Shown in pieces: positions 51,759-61,823 of a DNA stretch of 64,000 nucleotides. The position numbers and the translations under genes are program-made. A model generated the notes under the pieces. It had not been told where the DNA came from. It saw only the letters and a list, made by a program, of their open reading frames with translations, and made no database searches. Position 1 is the first letter of the stretch, and each line of letters starts with the position of its first letter. This DNA is from Kaistia defluvii (GTDB lineage: Bacteria > Pseudomonadota > Alphaproteobacteria > Rhizobiales > Kaistiaceae). The stretch lies in NCBI RefSeq assembly GCF_026343955.1, contig NZ_JAPKNI010000011.1, positions 1-64,000 of the forward strand, written 5' to 3'.

Positions 51759-54224
51759 CTAGGCGCGGATGCGTTGACCGGCCGGATCGTAGAGCGGATC
51801 GAGATGCGCCTGCGCCGCCACCCGCTCGCCGGCAACTTCGAGTTCGTAGCGTCCCGACAGCACGAAATCGCGGTCGACCCCGGCGGCGCGCCGCACATAG
51901 CCGTAGCCGATCGGCCGTCCTACCGTATAGCCATAGCCGCCGCTGGCGAGCCAGCCGACGCGCTCGCCATCCCGGTAGATCGTCTCACGGCCGAGCAGGA
52001 CGATCGACGGATCCTCGGTGGTGAAGGCAGCCAGCAGGCGCGGCAGCGGCTTTTCCGCCTGCGCCTCCAGCGCCTCGCGGCCGAGAAACGGGATCGGCTT
52101 CTTCAGCTTCACGAATGAGCCGAGACCCGCGACGAGCGGCGAATGATCCGGGCCGATCTCGGCGCCCCAGGCGCGATAGCCTTTCTCCAGCCGCAGCGTC
52201 TCGATGGCGCGATAGCCGGCGAGCTTCAGGCCCCGCGGCCGGCCCGCCTCGATCAGCGCGTCGTAAAGCGTCAGCGCGAACTCCATCGGCACATGGAGTT
52301 CCCAGCCGAGTTCGCCGACATAGGTGACGCGCAGCGCCAGAACCGGGCAGCCGGCGATCGAGAGCTTTTTCGCGCGGCCGAACGGAAAGGCGGCATGGGA
52401 AATATCGGCATCGGCAAGGGGCTCCAGGATGTCGCGGGCGCGCGGCCCCATCAGGACGAGCACGGCAGTCTGCGAGGTGACATCCCTCATCCGGGCGTCG
52501 AGGCCGGGTTGGATGTTCGACTGGATCCAGTGGAAGTCATGCGTCGCGAAGCCGGTGCCGGTGACGATGTAGTAGCGATCCTCGGCAAGCCGCGCGACGG
52601 TCAGGTCGCATTCGATTCCGCCTTTGCCGTTCAGCATCTGCGTGTAGACGAGATGCCCGACCGGCTTGGCGACGTCGTTGGCGGCGATCCAGGACAGCGC
52701 CTTTTCGGCGTCGCGCCCGGCCAGCTCGAACTTGGCAAACGAGGTCTGGTCGAACAGCACCGCCGCCTCGCGCGCTGCGCGATGCTCGCGCCCGACCGGC
52801 TCGAACCAGTTCGGCCGCTCATAGGTATAGCGATCCTCCGCCGCTTCCCCGGCTGCCACATCGGCAAACCAGTTGGCGCGTTCGAAGCCAAGCTTCTCGC
52901 CGAATACCGCGCCTTCCGCCGCCAGCCGGTCATAGAGCGGCGAGCGGCGCAGCGGCCGGCCGGAGAGAAACTCTTCCGAGGGCCAGGCCATGGTGTAGTG
53001 GCGGGCATAAGCCTCCTGCGTCCGGCTGCGGATCCAGGAGAGGTCGTGGTGGTTACGGCCGAAGCGGCGGATATCGACCGGCCAGAGATCGAAGGGCGGC
53101 GCGCCGTTCACGACCCATTCGGCGAGCGCCATGCCGGCGCCGCCGCCCGAGGCGATGCCGAAAGCGTTGAAGCCGGCGCCGACGAAGACGTTCCGCACCT
53201 CCGGCGCCTCGCCGAGGATGAAATTGCCATCGGGGGTGAAGCTCTCGGGGCCATTGATGAACTGCTTGATGCCGACCGTTTCCATCGCCGGCACGCGGCC
53301 GAGCGCCTGCTCGAGGATCGGCTCGAAATGGTCGAAATCGGATGGCAGCAGCTGGAACTCGAAGTCGCGCGGCAGCGGATCGACGTCCCAGAGCTTCGGG
53401 TTCGGTTCGTAGCCGCCCATCACCAGCCCGCCGACCTCCTCCTTCCAGTAGGTGAGCCGGTCCGGATCGCGCAGGGTCGGCAGATTGGGCGTGACGCCGG
53501 GAATGGCGTCGGTGATCAGATATTGATGCTGCACCGAGACGAGCGGGATGTTGACGCCGGCAAGCCTGCCGATCTCGCGCGACCATTGCCCGGCTGCGAT
53601 CACGACCTTCTCGCAGGCGATGCGGCCCGCACTCGTCTCGACCGCCGCGACCGCACCGTTCTCGACCACGATGCCCGTGACGCCAACGCCCTCGCGGATC
53701 GTCACGCCCTTCTGCCGCGCGCCCTTGGCGAGCGAGGCGGAAATGTCGGAGGGCGACACCTGGCCGTCGGTCGGCAGGAAGGCGGCGCCGACGACATCGT
53801 CGACCTGCATCAGCGGCCAAAGCTCCTGCGCCTCGCGCGGCGTCAGAAGCTGCATCTCGAGCCCGAAGGAGCGCGCCGTGGTCGCCTGGCGGCGCACCTC
53901 GGTCCAGCGCTCGGCATTGCAGGCGAGGCGCAGGCCGCCATTGCGCTTCCAGCCCGTCGCCTGCCCCGTCTCGGCCTCGAGCCGATCATAGAGCGCGACC
54001 GAGTAGCCGAGCAGCTGCGTGATGTTGGCCGAGGTGCGGAGTTGGCCAACAAGGCCGGCGGCGTGCCAGGTCGAGCCCGAGGTCAGCTTGCCGCGCTCGA
54101 GCAGGATCACGTCGGTCTGGCCCATGGCGCCCAGGTGATAGGCGACCGACGTGCCAACGATGCCGCCGCCGATGATGACGATGCGGGCGGAAGATGGAAG
54201 ATCGGTCATGCTTGTCCCCGTCAC
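51759..54224 (-). CDS. Dimethylglycine/sarcosine-dehydrogenase-like FAD protein
   Basis: An 821-aa two-part enzyme. Residues about 12-385 are a DAO-type FAD oxidoreductase (IVIIGGGIVGTSVAYHL; GSTWHAAGL, where the His is the covalent FAD site of dimethylglycine dehydrogenase). A FAO_M linker and a GCV_T aminomethyltransferase domain (about 440-720) with its C-terminal barrel follow (LRLEKGYRAWGAEI, FLGREAL). Such enzymes demethylate dimethylglycine or sarcosine and pass the one-carbon unit to tetrahydrofolate. The gene is coupled by a four-base overlap to a choline-kinase-like gene upstream, pointing to choline/betaine metabolism. Confidence 0.9.
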   Translation of the reverse strand: MTGTSMTDLPSSARIVIIGGGIVGTSVAYHLGAMGQTDVILLERGKLTSGSTWHAAGLVGQLRTSANITQLLGYSVALYDRLEAETGQATGWKRNGGLRLACNAERWTEVRRQATTARSFGLEMQLLTPREAQELWPLMQVDDVVGAAFLPTDGQVSPSDISASLAKGARQKGVTIREGVGVTGIVVENGAVAAVETSAGRIACEKVVIAAGQWSREIGRLAGVNIPLVSVQHQYLITDAIPGVTPNLPTLRDPDRLTYWKEEVGGLVMGGYEPNPKLWDVDPLPRDFEFQLLPSDFDHFEPILEQALGRVPAMETVGIKQFINGPESFTPDGNFILGEAPEVRNVFVGAGFNAFGIASGGGAGMALAEWVVNGAPPFDLWPVDIRRFGRNHHDLSWIRSRTQEAYARHYTMAWPSEEFLSGRPLRRSPLYDRLAAEGAVFGEKLGFERANWFADVAAGEAAEDRYTYERPNWFEPVGREHRAAREAAVLFDQTSFAKFELAGRDAEKALSWIAANDVAKPVGHLVYTQMLNGKGGIECDLTVARLAEDRYYIVTGTGFATHDFHWIQSNIQPGLDARMRDVTSQTAVLVLMGPRARDILEPLADADISHAAFPFGRAKKLSIAGCPVLALRVTYVGELGWELHVPMEFALTLYDALIEAGRPRGLKLAGYRAIETLRLEKGYRAWGAEIGPDHSPLVAGLGSFVKLKKPIPFLGREALEAQAEKPLPRLLAAFTTEDPSIVLLGRETIYRDGERVGWLASGGYGYTVGRPIGYGYVRRAAGVDRDFVLSGRYELEVAGERVAAQAHLDPLYDPAGQRIRA

Positions 54225-55111
54225 CGGTCGAGCGCCTCGAAAGCGAGCATCGCCGCCTTGAAGCGGCCGAGATACTCCGCTGTGTAGGCCGGATAGTCGA
54301 ACACCAGCCGGCTATGCAGTTCGGAGACCATGCTCCACATCGTCTCGCGCAGCAGCGAAGCGGCGGTCATCGCCATCGCGCGGCGGCGCATCTCGTCGCT
54401 CAGCGGCCGGTCGAAATAGAGCTCCAGCGCCTGCTCGGTCTCGCGCTGCGACAGCAGGTTGTTGGAGGAAAGCCCGCCGAGGTCGAACAGCGGCGAGTTG
54501 AAGCCGGCATAGTCCCAGTCAACCAGCCAGAGCCGCTGGCCGTCATCGATCAGATTGGCGGCCAGCATGTCGTTATGGCCAAAGACCAGCTCGATCGGGC
54601 CAACCGCCTTCTCCAGCCGGTCGGCCGAATCCAGCAGGCGCACCAGCATCGGCAGATGGTGGCTCTCGCCGGCTTCCAGCGTGTGGGTGTAGTCGCGGAT
54701 GACCTGGAACACCCAGAACAGCGGCGCCGGGCCGCGGAAGTAGCGCGGAATGTCTCGATGCGCACGCCGCAGCAATTCGACGATGCGGCCGAGATAGCGA
54801 TCGTCGCGGACGTCCTGCGGCGTCAGGCTGCGGCCTTCGACGAAGTCGATGACCATGGCGCCCGGCTCGGCATGGACGACGATCGGCGAAATGCCGGCCT
54901 CCGCCGCCGCGTGGCTCGCCGCCAGCTCGGTGGTGCGGATAATGCCGTGCTCGATCATGTCGCCGCCGATGCGCACGACATATTTGCGGCCCCGGTCCTC
55001 GACCAGGCAATTGGTGTTGGTGAGTCCGCCGGCCAGGGGTTGGGGCGAGACGGGTCCGCTCCAGAACGAGAGCCGCGCGGCGCGCGCCAGCGAATCCTGC
55101 GTGTCCGTCAT
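54221..55111 (-). CDS. Choline/ethanolamine-kinase-like phosphotransferase
   Basis: A 296-aa protein of the aminoglycoside phosphotransferase/choline kinase fold. It has LAGGLTNTNCLVEDRGRKYVVRIGGD (nucleotide site), the catalytic loop FGHNDMLAANLI (HxD...N) and the metal-binding LVDWDYAGFNSPLFDLG. The FDLGGLSSNNLLS continuation is typical of LicA-like choline kinases rather than antibiotic kinases. The ATG at 55111 begins MTDTQDSLARAARL. It overlaps the dimethylglycine-dehydrogenase-like gene by four bases, so both should act on choline or betaine derivatives. Confidence 0.88.
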   Translation of the reverse strand: MTDTQDSLARAARLSFWSGPVSPQPLAGGLTNTNCLVEDRGRKYVVRIGGDMIEHGIIRTTELAASHAAAEAGISPIVVHAEPGAMVIDFVEGRSLTPQDVRDDRYLGRIVELLRRAHRDIPRYFRGPAPLFWVFQVIRDYTHTLEAGESHHLPMLVRLLDSADRLEKAVGPIELVFGHNDMLAANLIDDGQRLWLVDWDYAGFNSPLFDLGGLSSNNLLSQRETEQALELYFDRPLSDEMRRRAMAMTAASLLRETMWSMVSELHSRLVFDYPAYTAEYLGRFKAAMLAFEALDR

Positions 55112-55216
55112 GACCGAAGGTTCCCCCCGCGACGAAAGGGATCCGTCGCAGCGCTATAGGAAACCAGGGAAGGGCAAGGATGCAAGCGCCGCGTGCAGGG
55201 GCGCGAGCCAGCGGAG

Positions 55217-55258
55217 CGGAGAAGGGTTACCGGGGGTCATCGGCTCCACCCTTCTCCG
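55217..55258. repeat. Inverted repeat in the 355-bp gap
   Basis: CGGAGAAGGGT (55217-55227) and ACCCTTCTCCG (55248-55258) form a perfect 11-bp stem with a 20-base loop. It is one of three inverted repeats in the gap 55112-55466; no gene was found there. Confidence 0.6.
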
Positions 55259-55363
55259 TCCGATAGGAGCTGATTACGCACAACCGGAAGATCAGCTTGC
55301 CAGGGTCTGTCGCAAGGCTCCTGCCAGGTGCGGGGTCGCTTGCCAGCACAAGATATGGTTACG

Positions 55364-55376
55364 ATTTGAATCAAAT
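55364..55376. repeat. ATTTGA-A-TCAAAT palindrome
   Basis: A perfect 13-bp AT-rich palindrome, 88 bp beyond the amidotransferase stop on that strand and about 250 bp upstream of the kinase gene start. It could be an operator for the kinase/dehydrogenase operon; no binding protein is known. Confidence 0.4.
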
Positions 55377-55420
55377 TCGCCAGATCTTGGGAAGGTTAAT
55401 GGCCGATTCACCTTCCGCGC

Positions 55421-55454
55421 ATTGCAAATTGCGACGAGATTCGCAATTTGCAAT
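55421..55454. repeat. Long AT-rich inverted repeat
   Basis: ATTGCAAATTGCGA (55421-55434) and TCGCAATTTGCAAT (55441-55454) are perfect 14-bp arms around CGAGAT. It lies 12 bp after the glutamine-amidotransferase stop. It has no T-run, so it is a weak terminator candidate; the two TTGCAA half-sites would also suit a dimeric regulator. Confidence 0.6.
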
Positions 55455-55466
55455 CGTCGCGCGGCC

Positions 55467-56225
55467 TCAGGCCAGTCCGAGCGGCTCGCCGCTCGCTTGC
55501 GCATCGCCGACGCCAGCGGCCTCGCCGCGCGGCAGGCGCAGCCAGAGATCCAGGAAGCTGTCGAGGAACTGCGAGGTCTGCGCGTCATAGACGGCGCGGC
55601 CCTCCATGTGCTGGGCGCGCGGCTGCGCCCCGGGCAGCGCGAACCGGTCGGCCCCGGTGGTGGTCCAGCGATGCATCATCGCCAGCGTCAGTTCGATATG
55701 GAACTGGAAGCCGAAGGCGGCCGGGCCGTATTGAAACGCCTGGTTCTCATAGAGCTGCCCCTCGGCAAGCAGCGCGGCGCCGTCCGGCAGGTCAAAGCCC
55801 TCGCCATGCCACTGATAGACCGTCTCCGGCCAGGTGCAGAGCCCCTGCCCCGTCTCGGTGGCCCGGAGCGGGTAATAGCCGATCTCGACCAGCCCGTCGG
55901 GCCGAGGGCCGACGCGGGCGCCAAGCTGGCGCGCCAGCATCTGCGCGCCGAGGCAGATGCCAAGCAGCGGCGCCTGCTCGGCCAGAGGCACCGCCATCCA
56001 GTCGATCTCGCGGCGGATGAAGTCCTCGTCGTCATTGCTCGACATCGGCCCGCCGAAAACGATGGCGCCGGCGTGTCCGGCCAGGGTTTCCGGCAGCGGT
56101 TCGCCGAAGCGCGGACGGCGGATATCGAGCGGATGACCGCGCTCGGCCAGCCGGAGGCCGACACGGCCGGGCGTCGAATGCTCCTGATGGAGGACGATCA
56201 AGACGGGCTTCAGCGACTGCGGCAC
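55467..56225 (-). CDS. Class I glutamine amidotransferase (GMP-synthase-like)
   Basis: A 252-aa single-domain GATase1 protein. It has KPVLIVLHQEHSTPGRVGLRL, IVFGGPMSSNDDEDFIRREIDW, the nucleophile elbow GICLGAQML with Cys91, and the His-Glu pair in FGFQFHIE. The triad looks intact. Stand-alone members hydrolyse gamma-glutamyl amides or supply ammonia to a partner; the substrate is unknown. No synthetase partner is adjacent, and the TerB-like gene lies 52 bp upstream on the same strand. Confidence 0.9.
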   Translation of the reverse strand: MPQSLKPVLIVLHQEHSTPGRVGLRLAERGHPLDIRRPRFGEPLPETLAGHAGAIVFGGPMSSNDDEDFIRREIDWMAVPLAEQAPLLGICLGAQMLARQLGARVGPRPDGLVEIGYYPLRATETGQGLCTWPETVYQWHGEGFDLPDGAALLAEGQLYENQAFQYGPAAFGFQFHIELTLAMMHRWTTTGADRFALPGAQPRAQHMEGRAVYDAQTSQFLDSFLDLWLRLPRGEAAGVGDAQASGEPLGLA

Positions 56226-56276
56226 GGCGGCACGGGTCCTCAGAGCCGGGAGCCGGTCGATGCCGGCCCCGCGGGG

Positions 56277-56762
56277 TCATTCCTTGGGAGGCACCAGCGT
56301 GTCCACGGCGCTGCCTCCGGACTGCACGATCTTCTTCAGCCGCAGCCGCGAGCGCCCGGATACGCCGAGCAGATCGGCGACGCGCCAGATCGCATTGTCC
56401 TCGAATTCGGTCAGGCGACCATCGGCATAGACGAGATCCCACATCATCGCCACGATCTGCTCGCGATCGATCTCGTCCAGCTGCGCCTTGAGCACGCTGG
56501 TGAAGCGATAGAAATCGACCGCCTCGTCATCGGCCTCGACGGCGGCGCGCACGAGATCGTCCGTCGCCTCCTCGTCCAGGCTGTAGCGCGCCTTGAGCAG
56601 TTCATGCAGGCGCACGCGCTCGGCTTCGGCCACGTCACCGTCAACCGCGACGACGTGATAGAGAAGCGCCGCGGCGGCGAGGCGATGGTCGTCATCGCCA
56701 AACTGCCGGGGAGCCGTCTCACCCGTCAGTTCGGCAATGAAATTGCGAAGCACATTCAGCAT
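56277..56762 (-). CDS. TerB-family tellurite resistance-like protein
   Basis: A 161-aa all-helical protein: LLYHVVAVDGDVAEAERVRLHELLKARY, then IVAMMWDLVYADGRLTEFEDNAIWRVADLLGV. The two acidic DGxxxxxE repeats define TerB-like metal-binding domains. The ATG at 56762 has GAGAG six bases upstream and gives MLNVLRNFIAEL, the usual start; the longer frame is spurious. Despite the family name, members of this short type are widespread in alphaproteobacteria with unknown function. Confidence 0.88.
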   Translation of the reverse strand: MLNVLRNFIAELTGETAPRQFGDDDHRLAAAALLYHVVAVDGDVAEAERVRLHELLKARYSLDEEATDDLVRAAVEADDEAVDFYRFTSVLKAQLDEIDREQIVAMMWDLVYADGRLTEFEDNAIWRVADLLGVSGRSRLRLKKIVQSGGSAVDTLVPPKE

Positions 56763-56967
56763 TCGATCTCTCCGGGGCCGGCCGATTCCAATATCGATTC
56801 GACCAACGTGACGGTCCAAGCTGCATGACAATACGGCAAGGTTAGGAAACAGGCACGCGACAAGCCGTCGCCGGACCCAGATCATTCCGGCGCCGCCGCG
56901 GAAATGCCGGAATCTCGCCTGGCGGGGAAGGCGCCCCTGGCAACGGTTGCGAAAGCAAACCGCGCAC

Positions 56968-57050
56968 AAAAACAAACCGCCGACCTTTTGGGCCGGCGGC
57001 TAAAACATAACTAAATAAGAACAACTCTTTGCCCGAACCAAAAAAAACTC
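56968..57050 (-). ncRNA. Candidate small RNA with own promoter and terminator
   Basis: On the minus strand, TTGACG (57084-57079) and TTAATG (57061-57056) are 17 bp apart, followed by an AT-rich stretch. A hairpin at 56999-56977 (CCGCCGGCC and GGTCGGCGG around CAAAA, one mismatch) is followed by TTTGTTTTTG, a good intrinsic terminator. Transcript of about 80 nt. Part of the 683-bp gene-free region 56763-57445, which is notably AT-rich at 57000-57300. No conserved family recognised. Confidence 0.35.
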
Positions 57051-57391
57051 GAGCTCATTAATTCTAACTACAACTGCGCGTCAAATAACCTTCGAATACA
57101 CTTCTAACCGGGAAATTCCCGAAGCTGCCTTGGACTACGGGACTTAAGATCTTTTGAATCGTCCGCCCCGCGACAAGAAAAAGAATATGGGCTTCCGTGG
57201 CGGGACGCAAGTGGGTTTTGCCCTCCGGGCGCCACATTTTCACAATCTGCCGGATTTCAGCCCAAAATAGCATGAATCCCGATAAACCATATCTGCCGTA
57301 GCAACGCCGCGCCGGCGGCCGGCGGCAGCGCCCGCCCGAGGTGGCCGCAAGCGAACGGCCCATTCCTCGCAGCCGACCGGCCAAAGGAAAA

Positions 57392-57419
57392 GGGCCGGCG
57401 CGATAACTCGCGTCGGCCC
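57392..57419 (-). terminator. Terminator after the IF-1 gene
   Basis: GGGCCGGCGCGA (57392-57403) pairs with TCGCGTCGGCCC (57408-57419), with one G-T wobble and a four-base loop. TTTTCCTTT follows on the minus strand. It lies 27 bp past the IF-1 stop. Confidence 0.85.
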
Positions 57420-57445
57420 CCTTGATCTTCACCTGGCGTCGGATG

Positions 57446-57727
57446 TCAGCGTCGACGCGCCGCGCCACCGCGGAAAGGCGGCCTGGGTGCTTGCGAGGCA
57501 AGCGGTTCGCCCTTGTGCCGGAAAACCAGTCGCGCACGATCGAGATCGTATGGCGTCATCTCGACGGTTACGCGGTCGCCCGCCAGCGTCTTGATCCGGT
57601 TCTTCTTCATCCGGCCCGCGGTGTAGGCGACGACGACATGCCCGTTCTCGAGTTCCACGCGGAACTTGGCGTCGGGCAGTACCTCGACGACCGTACCCTC
57701 GAATTCGAGCGCTTCTTCCTTCGCCAT
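57446..57727 (-). CDS. infA: Translation initiation factor IF-1, variant with basic tail
   Basis: A 93-aa S1/OB-fold protein that binds the ribosomal A site during initiation. The core [45 protein letters not shown] and [26 protein letters not shown] is a full IF-1. About 20 extra residues follow, ending [12 protein letters not shown], a basic tail absent from the common 72-aa form. It starts ten bases after cspA and follows the DEAD helicase. This cold-shock context suggests a second, stress-related IF-1; the main infA would be elsewhere. Confidence 0.93.
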   Translation of the reverse strand: MAKEEALEFEGTVVEVLPDAKFRVELENGHVVVAYTAGRMKKNRIKTLAGDRVTVEMTPYDLDRARLVFRHKGEPLASQAPRPPFRGGAARRR

Positions 57728-57737
57728 GTGTTGTTCC

Positions 57738-57944
57738 TTACGAGACCTTCAGTTCCGTCGCGGACGTCTTGCCGCGACGATCGGTCTCGAGTTCGTACGA
57801 GATCTTGGCGCCGTCGCGCAGCGTCGACAAACCAGCACGCTCAACCGCGCTGATGTGCACGAACACATCCTGACCACCCTGATCGGGCTGGATGAATCCA
57901 TAGCCCTTCGTCGCATTGAACCACTTCACTGTACCCGTCGCCAT
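57738..57944 (-). CDS. cspA: Cold-shock protein CspA family
   Basis: A 68-aa single-stranded nucleic-acid-binding protein. It has [19 protein letters not shown] (RNP1 KGYGFI) and [14 protein letters not shown] (RNP2), closing with the alphaproteobacterial [17 protein letters not shown]. The ATG at 57944 has AAGGAGA upstream. It lies 53 bp after the helicase stop and ten bases before the IF-1 gene, so cotranscription is likely. Confidence 0.97.
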   Translation of the reverse strand: MATGTVKWFNATKGYGFIQPDQGGQDVFVHISAVERAGLSTLRDGAKISYELETDRRGKTSATELKVS

Positions 57945-57997
57945 GGAAATCTCCTTCAGTCTGGCGGTAGAGAACTTTGCTAACGACCGTCCCGTCG

Positions 57998-59266
<1,269 letters not shown>

Positions 59267-59574
59267 GAAGAAAGCCTAATTATGCGAACACCATCCGGTA
59301 TCCGACTTCTAGCCATGACCCACGCGCGACAGGATCAGAGGACGGGGTCGTGTCCTACCTTACCAGCAGGATAGAGCCACCGAAATCTCGTGTGGCACAG
59401 CGCGATCACGATGATCGTCGCCGCGTATATGCAGACTCGCGACGGAAAAAGCAAACGAAAAGTCGCACGGTCGCAGAATAGATCGCGAGATCGCGGCGGA
59501 AGCGCCCGGATGTTCTTGTCTCTGCCGCCCTTCTGTGCAGAGTGCCCATTCTAGCAGCCCCTTGTGTGATTTGC

Positions 59575-60519
59575 ATGTCCGCCAGCAGCCCAACCGCCCC
59601 CGCCCGCGCATTTTCCGGTCCGCTTCTCGGCATTGCGCTGATGATTCTCGGCATCCTGCTGTATTCGGTCAATGACACGCTGGGCAAGTGGCTGGTCGGG
59701 ACCTATTCGGTCGGCATGATCCTGCTGATCCGGTCGCTGGCCGCGCTTCTGGTCATGCTGCCGGTCATCTGCCGCGACAATGGCGTGCGCCAGCTCGCCC
59801 AGGCGCCGCGTCCCTGGATGCAGCTGCTGCGGGTGGGCGTGATCACCGGCGAGATCGGCTTCTTCTATTGGGCCGTGTCGCTGCTGCCGCTGGCCGACGT
59901 CATGACCTATTACCTGGCCGGACCGATCTATGTGACCGCGCTGTCGGCGCTGCTGCTGAAGGAAAAGGTCGATGGCCCGCGCTGGGCGGCGATCGTCGCC
60001 GGCTTCCTCGGCGTGCTGATCGTGCTGCAGCCCTCGTCCGACAGCCTGAGCTGGGGCGCGCTGATCGCCATTGGCGGCAGCCTGTTCTTCGCCGCGCTGA
60101 TGATCGTGACCCGCCAGCTGCGCGGAACGCCGGACAAGACGCTGCTAACCTTCTCGACGGTAAGCACGCTGGTGGTCGGCGCCGTGATCGCCCCCTTCGC
60201 CTGGGTGATGCCGACGGGGATCGATTTCGGGCTGCTGGGGCTGCTCGGCGTCGTCGCGCTGATGGCGCAGTTCTGCGTCACGCGCTCGCTCAAGCTGGCG
60301 CCGGCCTCGGTGGTCGTGCCCTATCAGTACACGATGCTGATCTGGGCCGTGGTGTTCGGCTATTTCGTCTTCGGCGACCAGCCGAAGCCGTCCATGCTGA
60401 TCGGCGCCGCCATCATCATCGCCTCCGGACTGTTCATCTTCATGCGCGAGCAGCGCGAGGCGCGCACGAAGACCGGCGAGAGCATCGCCGAGGAAGTCGG
60501 CGACAACGTCCCCGGCTAG
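59575..60519 (+). CDS. EamA/DMT-superfamily transporter
   Basis: A 314-aa inner-membrane protein with ten predicted TMs in two EamA repeats. The first contains LLGIALMILGILLYSVNDTLGKWLVGTYSVGMILLIRSL and YYLAGPIYVTALSALLLKEKVDGPRWAAIVAGFLGVLIVLQP. The second contains APASVVVPYQYTMLIWAVVFGYFVFGDQPKPSMLIGAAIIIASGLFIF. The ATG at 59575 precedes a short polar start; an in-frame ATG at 59542 is less likely. It exports or imports small metabolites; substrate unknown. Confidence 0.92.
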   Translation: MSASSPTAPARAFSGPLLGIALMILGILLYSVNDTLGKWLVGTYSVGMILLIRSLAALLVMLPVICRDNGVRQLAQAPRPWMQLLRVGVITGEIGFFYWAVSLLPLADVMTYYLAGPIYVTALSALLLKEKVDGPRWAAIVAGFLGVLIVLQPSSDSLSWGALIAIGGSLFFAALMIVTRQLRGTPDKTLLTFSTVSTLVVGAVIAPFAWVMPTGIDFGLLGLLGVVALMAQFCVTRSLKLAPASVVVPYQYTMLIWAVVFGYFVFGDQPKPSMLIGAAIIIASGLFIFMREQREARTKTGESIAEEVGDNVPG

Positions 60520-60674
60520 TCCCCGGAGACGGCCGGCCGAGGCTGGCCGGAACAGCCGCCACACTCACGATTGCGTGTGGGAATAGGCCATAGCCGCGCC
60601 GCAATTGCGGCCCGAGATCCGGCCTCCGGATGGCGCGTCGATCCCGATACGCCGGCTCTTGCGGATCGGTCGAA

Positions 60675-61820
60675 ATGGGCGTTCCATCGCGCCTTGTGAG
60701 TGCAGTCGACACCCCCTCGCCTCCCCTGTTCACCGTGCGGCCCGCCTCGGCCGCCGATCTCGACGGGCTGGTCGCGATCGAGGCCGCCTCGTTCCAGACC
60801 GACAGGATGGCGCGGCGCAGTTTCCGCAAGCTGGTCGAAGCGCCGACCGCCGCCCTCACCGTCGCCGCCCTCGCCGACGGCCGCCTCGTCGGCTACGCGC
60901 TGCTGCTGTTCCGGGCCGGCACCGGCATGGCGCGGCTCTATTCCATCGCCGTGCTGGCGGCCCTGCGCGGCAGCGGCGTCGGCGCGGCGCTGGTGACCGA
61001 ATCCGAGCGCGTCGCCTACGAGCGGGACCGCTTCCTGCTGCGGCTCGAGGTGCGCGAGGACAACGCGGCCGGCATCCGCCTCTACGAACGGCTCGGCTAT
61101 CGCCGCATCGGCCGCTATCTCGACTATTACGAAGATCACGCCAACGCGCTGCGCTACGAGAAGCGGCTGCGCGGCGACGCGCTCTCGACCTCGGTGCGCT
61201 ATTACGAGCAGACCACCGATTTCACCTGCGGCCCCTGCTGCGTGATGATGGCGCTCGGCCATCTCCGTCGGGACTACGCCATGAGCCCGGTCGAGGAGAT
61301 CAAGCTCTGGCGGCAGGCGACGACGGTGTTCATGATGGCGGGGCTGGGCGGATGCGATCCGCATGGGCTGGCCGTCTCGGCCGCCCGCAACGGGCTCTCG
61401 GCCTCGATCCATGTCAGTCGCGAGGGCTCGCTGTTCCTGGAATCGGTGCGCGACCCGGAGAAGCGCCGCGTCATGCAACTGGCGCAGGAGGATTTCCGCC
61501 ACCAGACGATCGCCTTCGAGATCCCGATCCACCACCGGCCGCTCGACGTCGCCGCGATACGCTCGGCCCTCGCGCAGGGCGCCCTCGTGATCGTGCTGAT
61601 CTCGGCCTACCGGATGTTCGGCAAGAAGGTGCCGCACTGGGTGCTGGTGGTGGGCGATGACGGGCGTCATCTGTTCATCCACGACCCCTGGGTCGAGGAC
61701 CGCGAGCACGAGACTCATTCGGACGCGGCCAACCTGCCGATCCCCTATGCCGATTTCGAGCATATGGCGCGCTGGGGCCGGGAACCGTTGCGCGCGGCCG
61801 TCGTTCTCAGACCGAGGTGA
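60675..61820 (+). CDS. GNAT acetyltransferase fused to a C39-like peptidase
   Basis: A 381-aa fusion. Residues about 18-165 are a RimI-like GNAT domain: FTVRPASAADLDGLVAIEAASF, then IAVLAALRGSGVGAALVTE (acetyl-CoA loop) and NAAGIRLYERLGYRRIGRYLDYY. Residues about 172-380 are a papain-fold C39-like domain (DUF3335 type): YEQTTDFTCGPCCVMMAL with likely nucleophile Cys185, then KVPHWVLVVGDD with His321 and IHDPWV with Asp337. All three catalytic positions are present. It is followed three bases later by a RimK-type ATP-grasp ligase. The pair is probably a peptide or protein modification system. The start could also be GTG 60699. Confidence 0.9.
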   Translation: MGVPSRLVSAVDTPSPPLFTVRPASAADLDGLVAIEAASFQTDRMARRSFRKLVEAPTAALTVAALADGRLVGYALLLFRAGTGMARLYSIAVLAALRGSGVGAALVTESERVAYERDRFLLRLEVREDNAAGIRLYERLGYRRIGRYLDYYEDHANALRYEKRLRGDALSTSVRYYEQTTDFTCGPCCVMMALGHLRRDYAMSPVEEIKLWRQATTVFMMAGLGGCDPHGLAVSAARNGLSASIHVSREGSLFLESVRDPEKRRVMQLAQEDFRHQTIAFEIPIHHRPLDVAAIRSALAQGALVIVLISAYRMFGKKVPHWVLVVGDDGRHLFIHDPWVEDREHETHSDAANLPIPYADFEHMARWGREPLRAAVVLRPR

Positions 61821-61823
61821 ACC

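Noticed and set aside
57064-57537. 157-aa reverse-strand frame in the AT-rich gap
   Set aside because: Its first third overlaps the IF-1 gene and terminator, no RBS was seen at internal starts, and no domain is recognisable. A short 70-aa internal version remains possible but unsupported.
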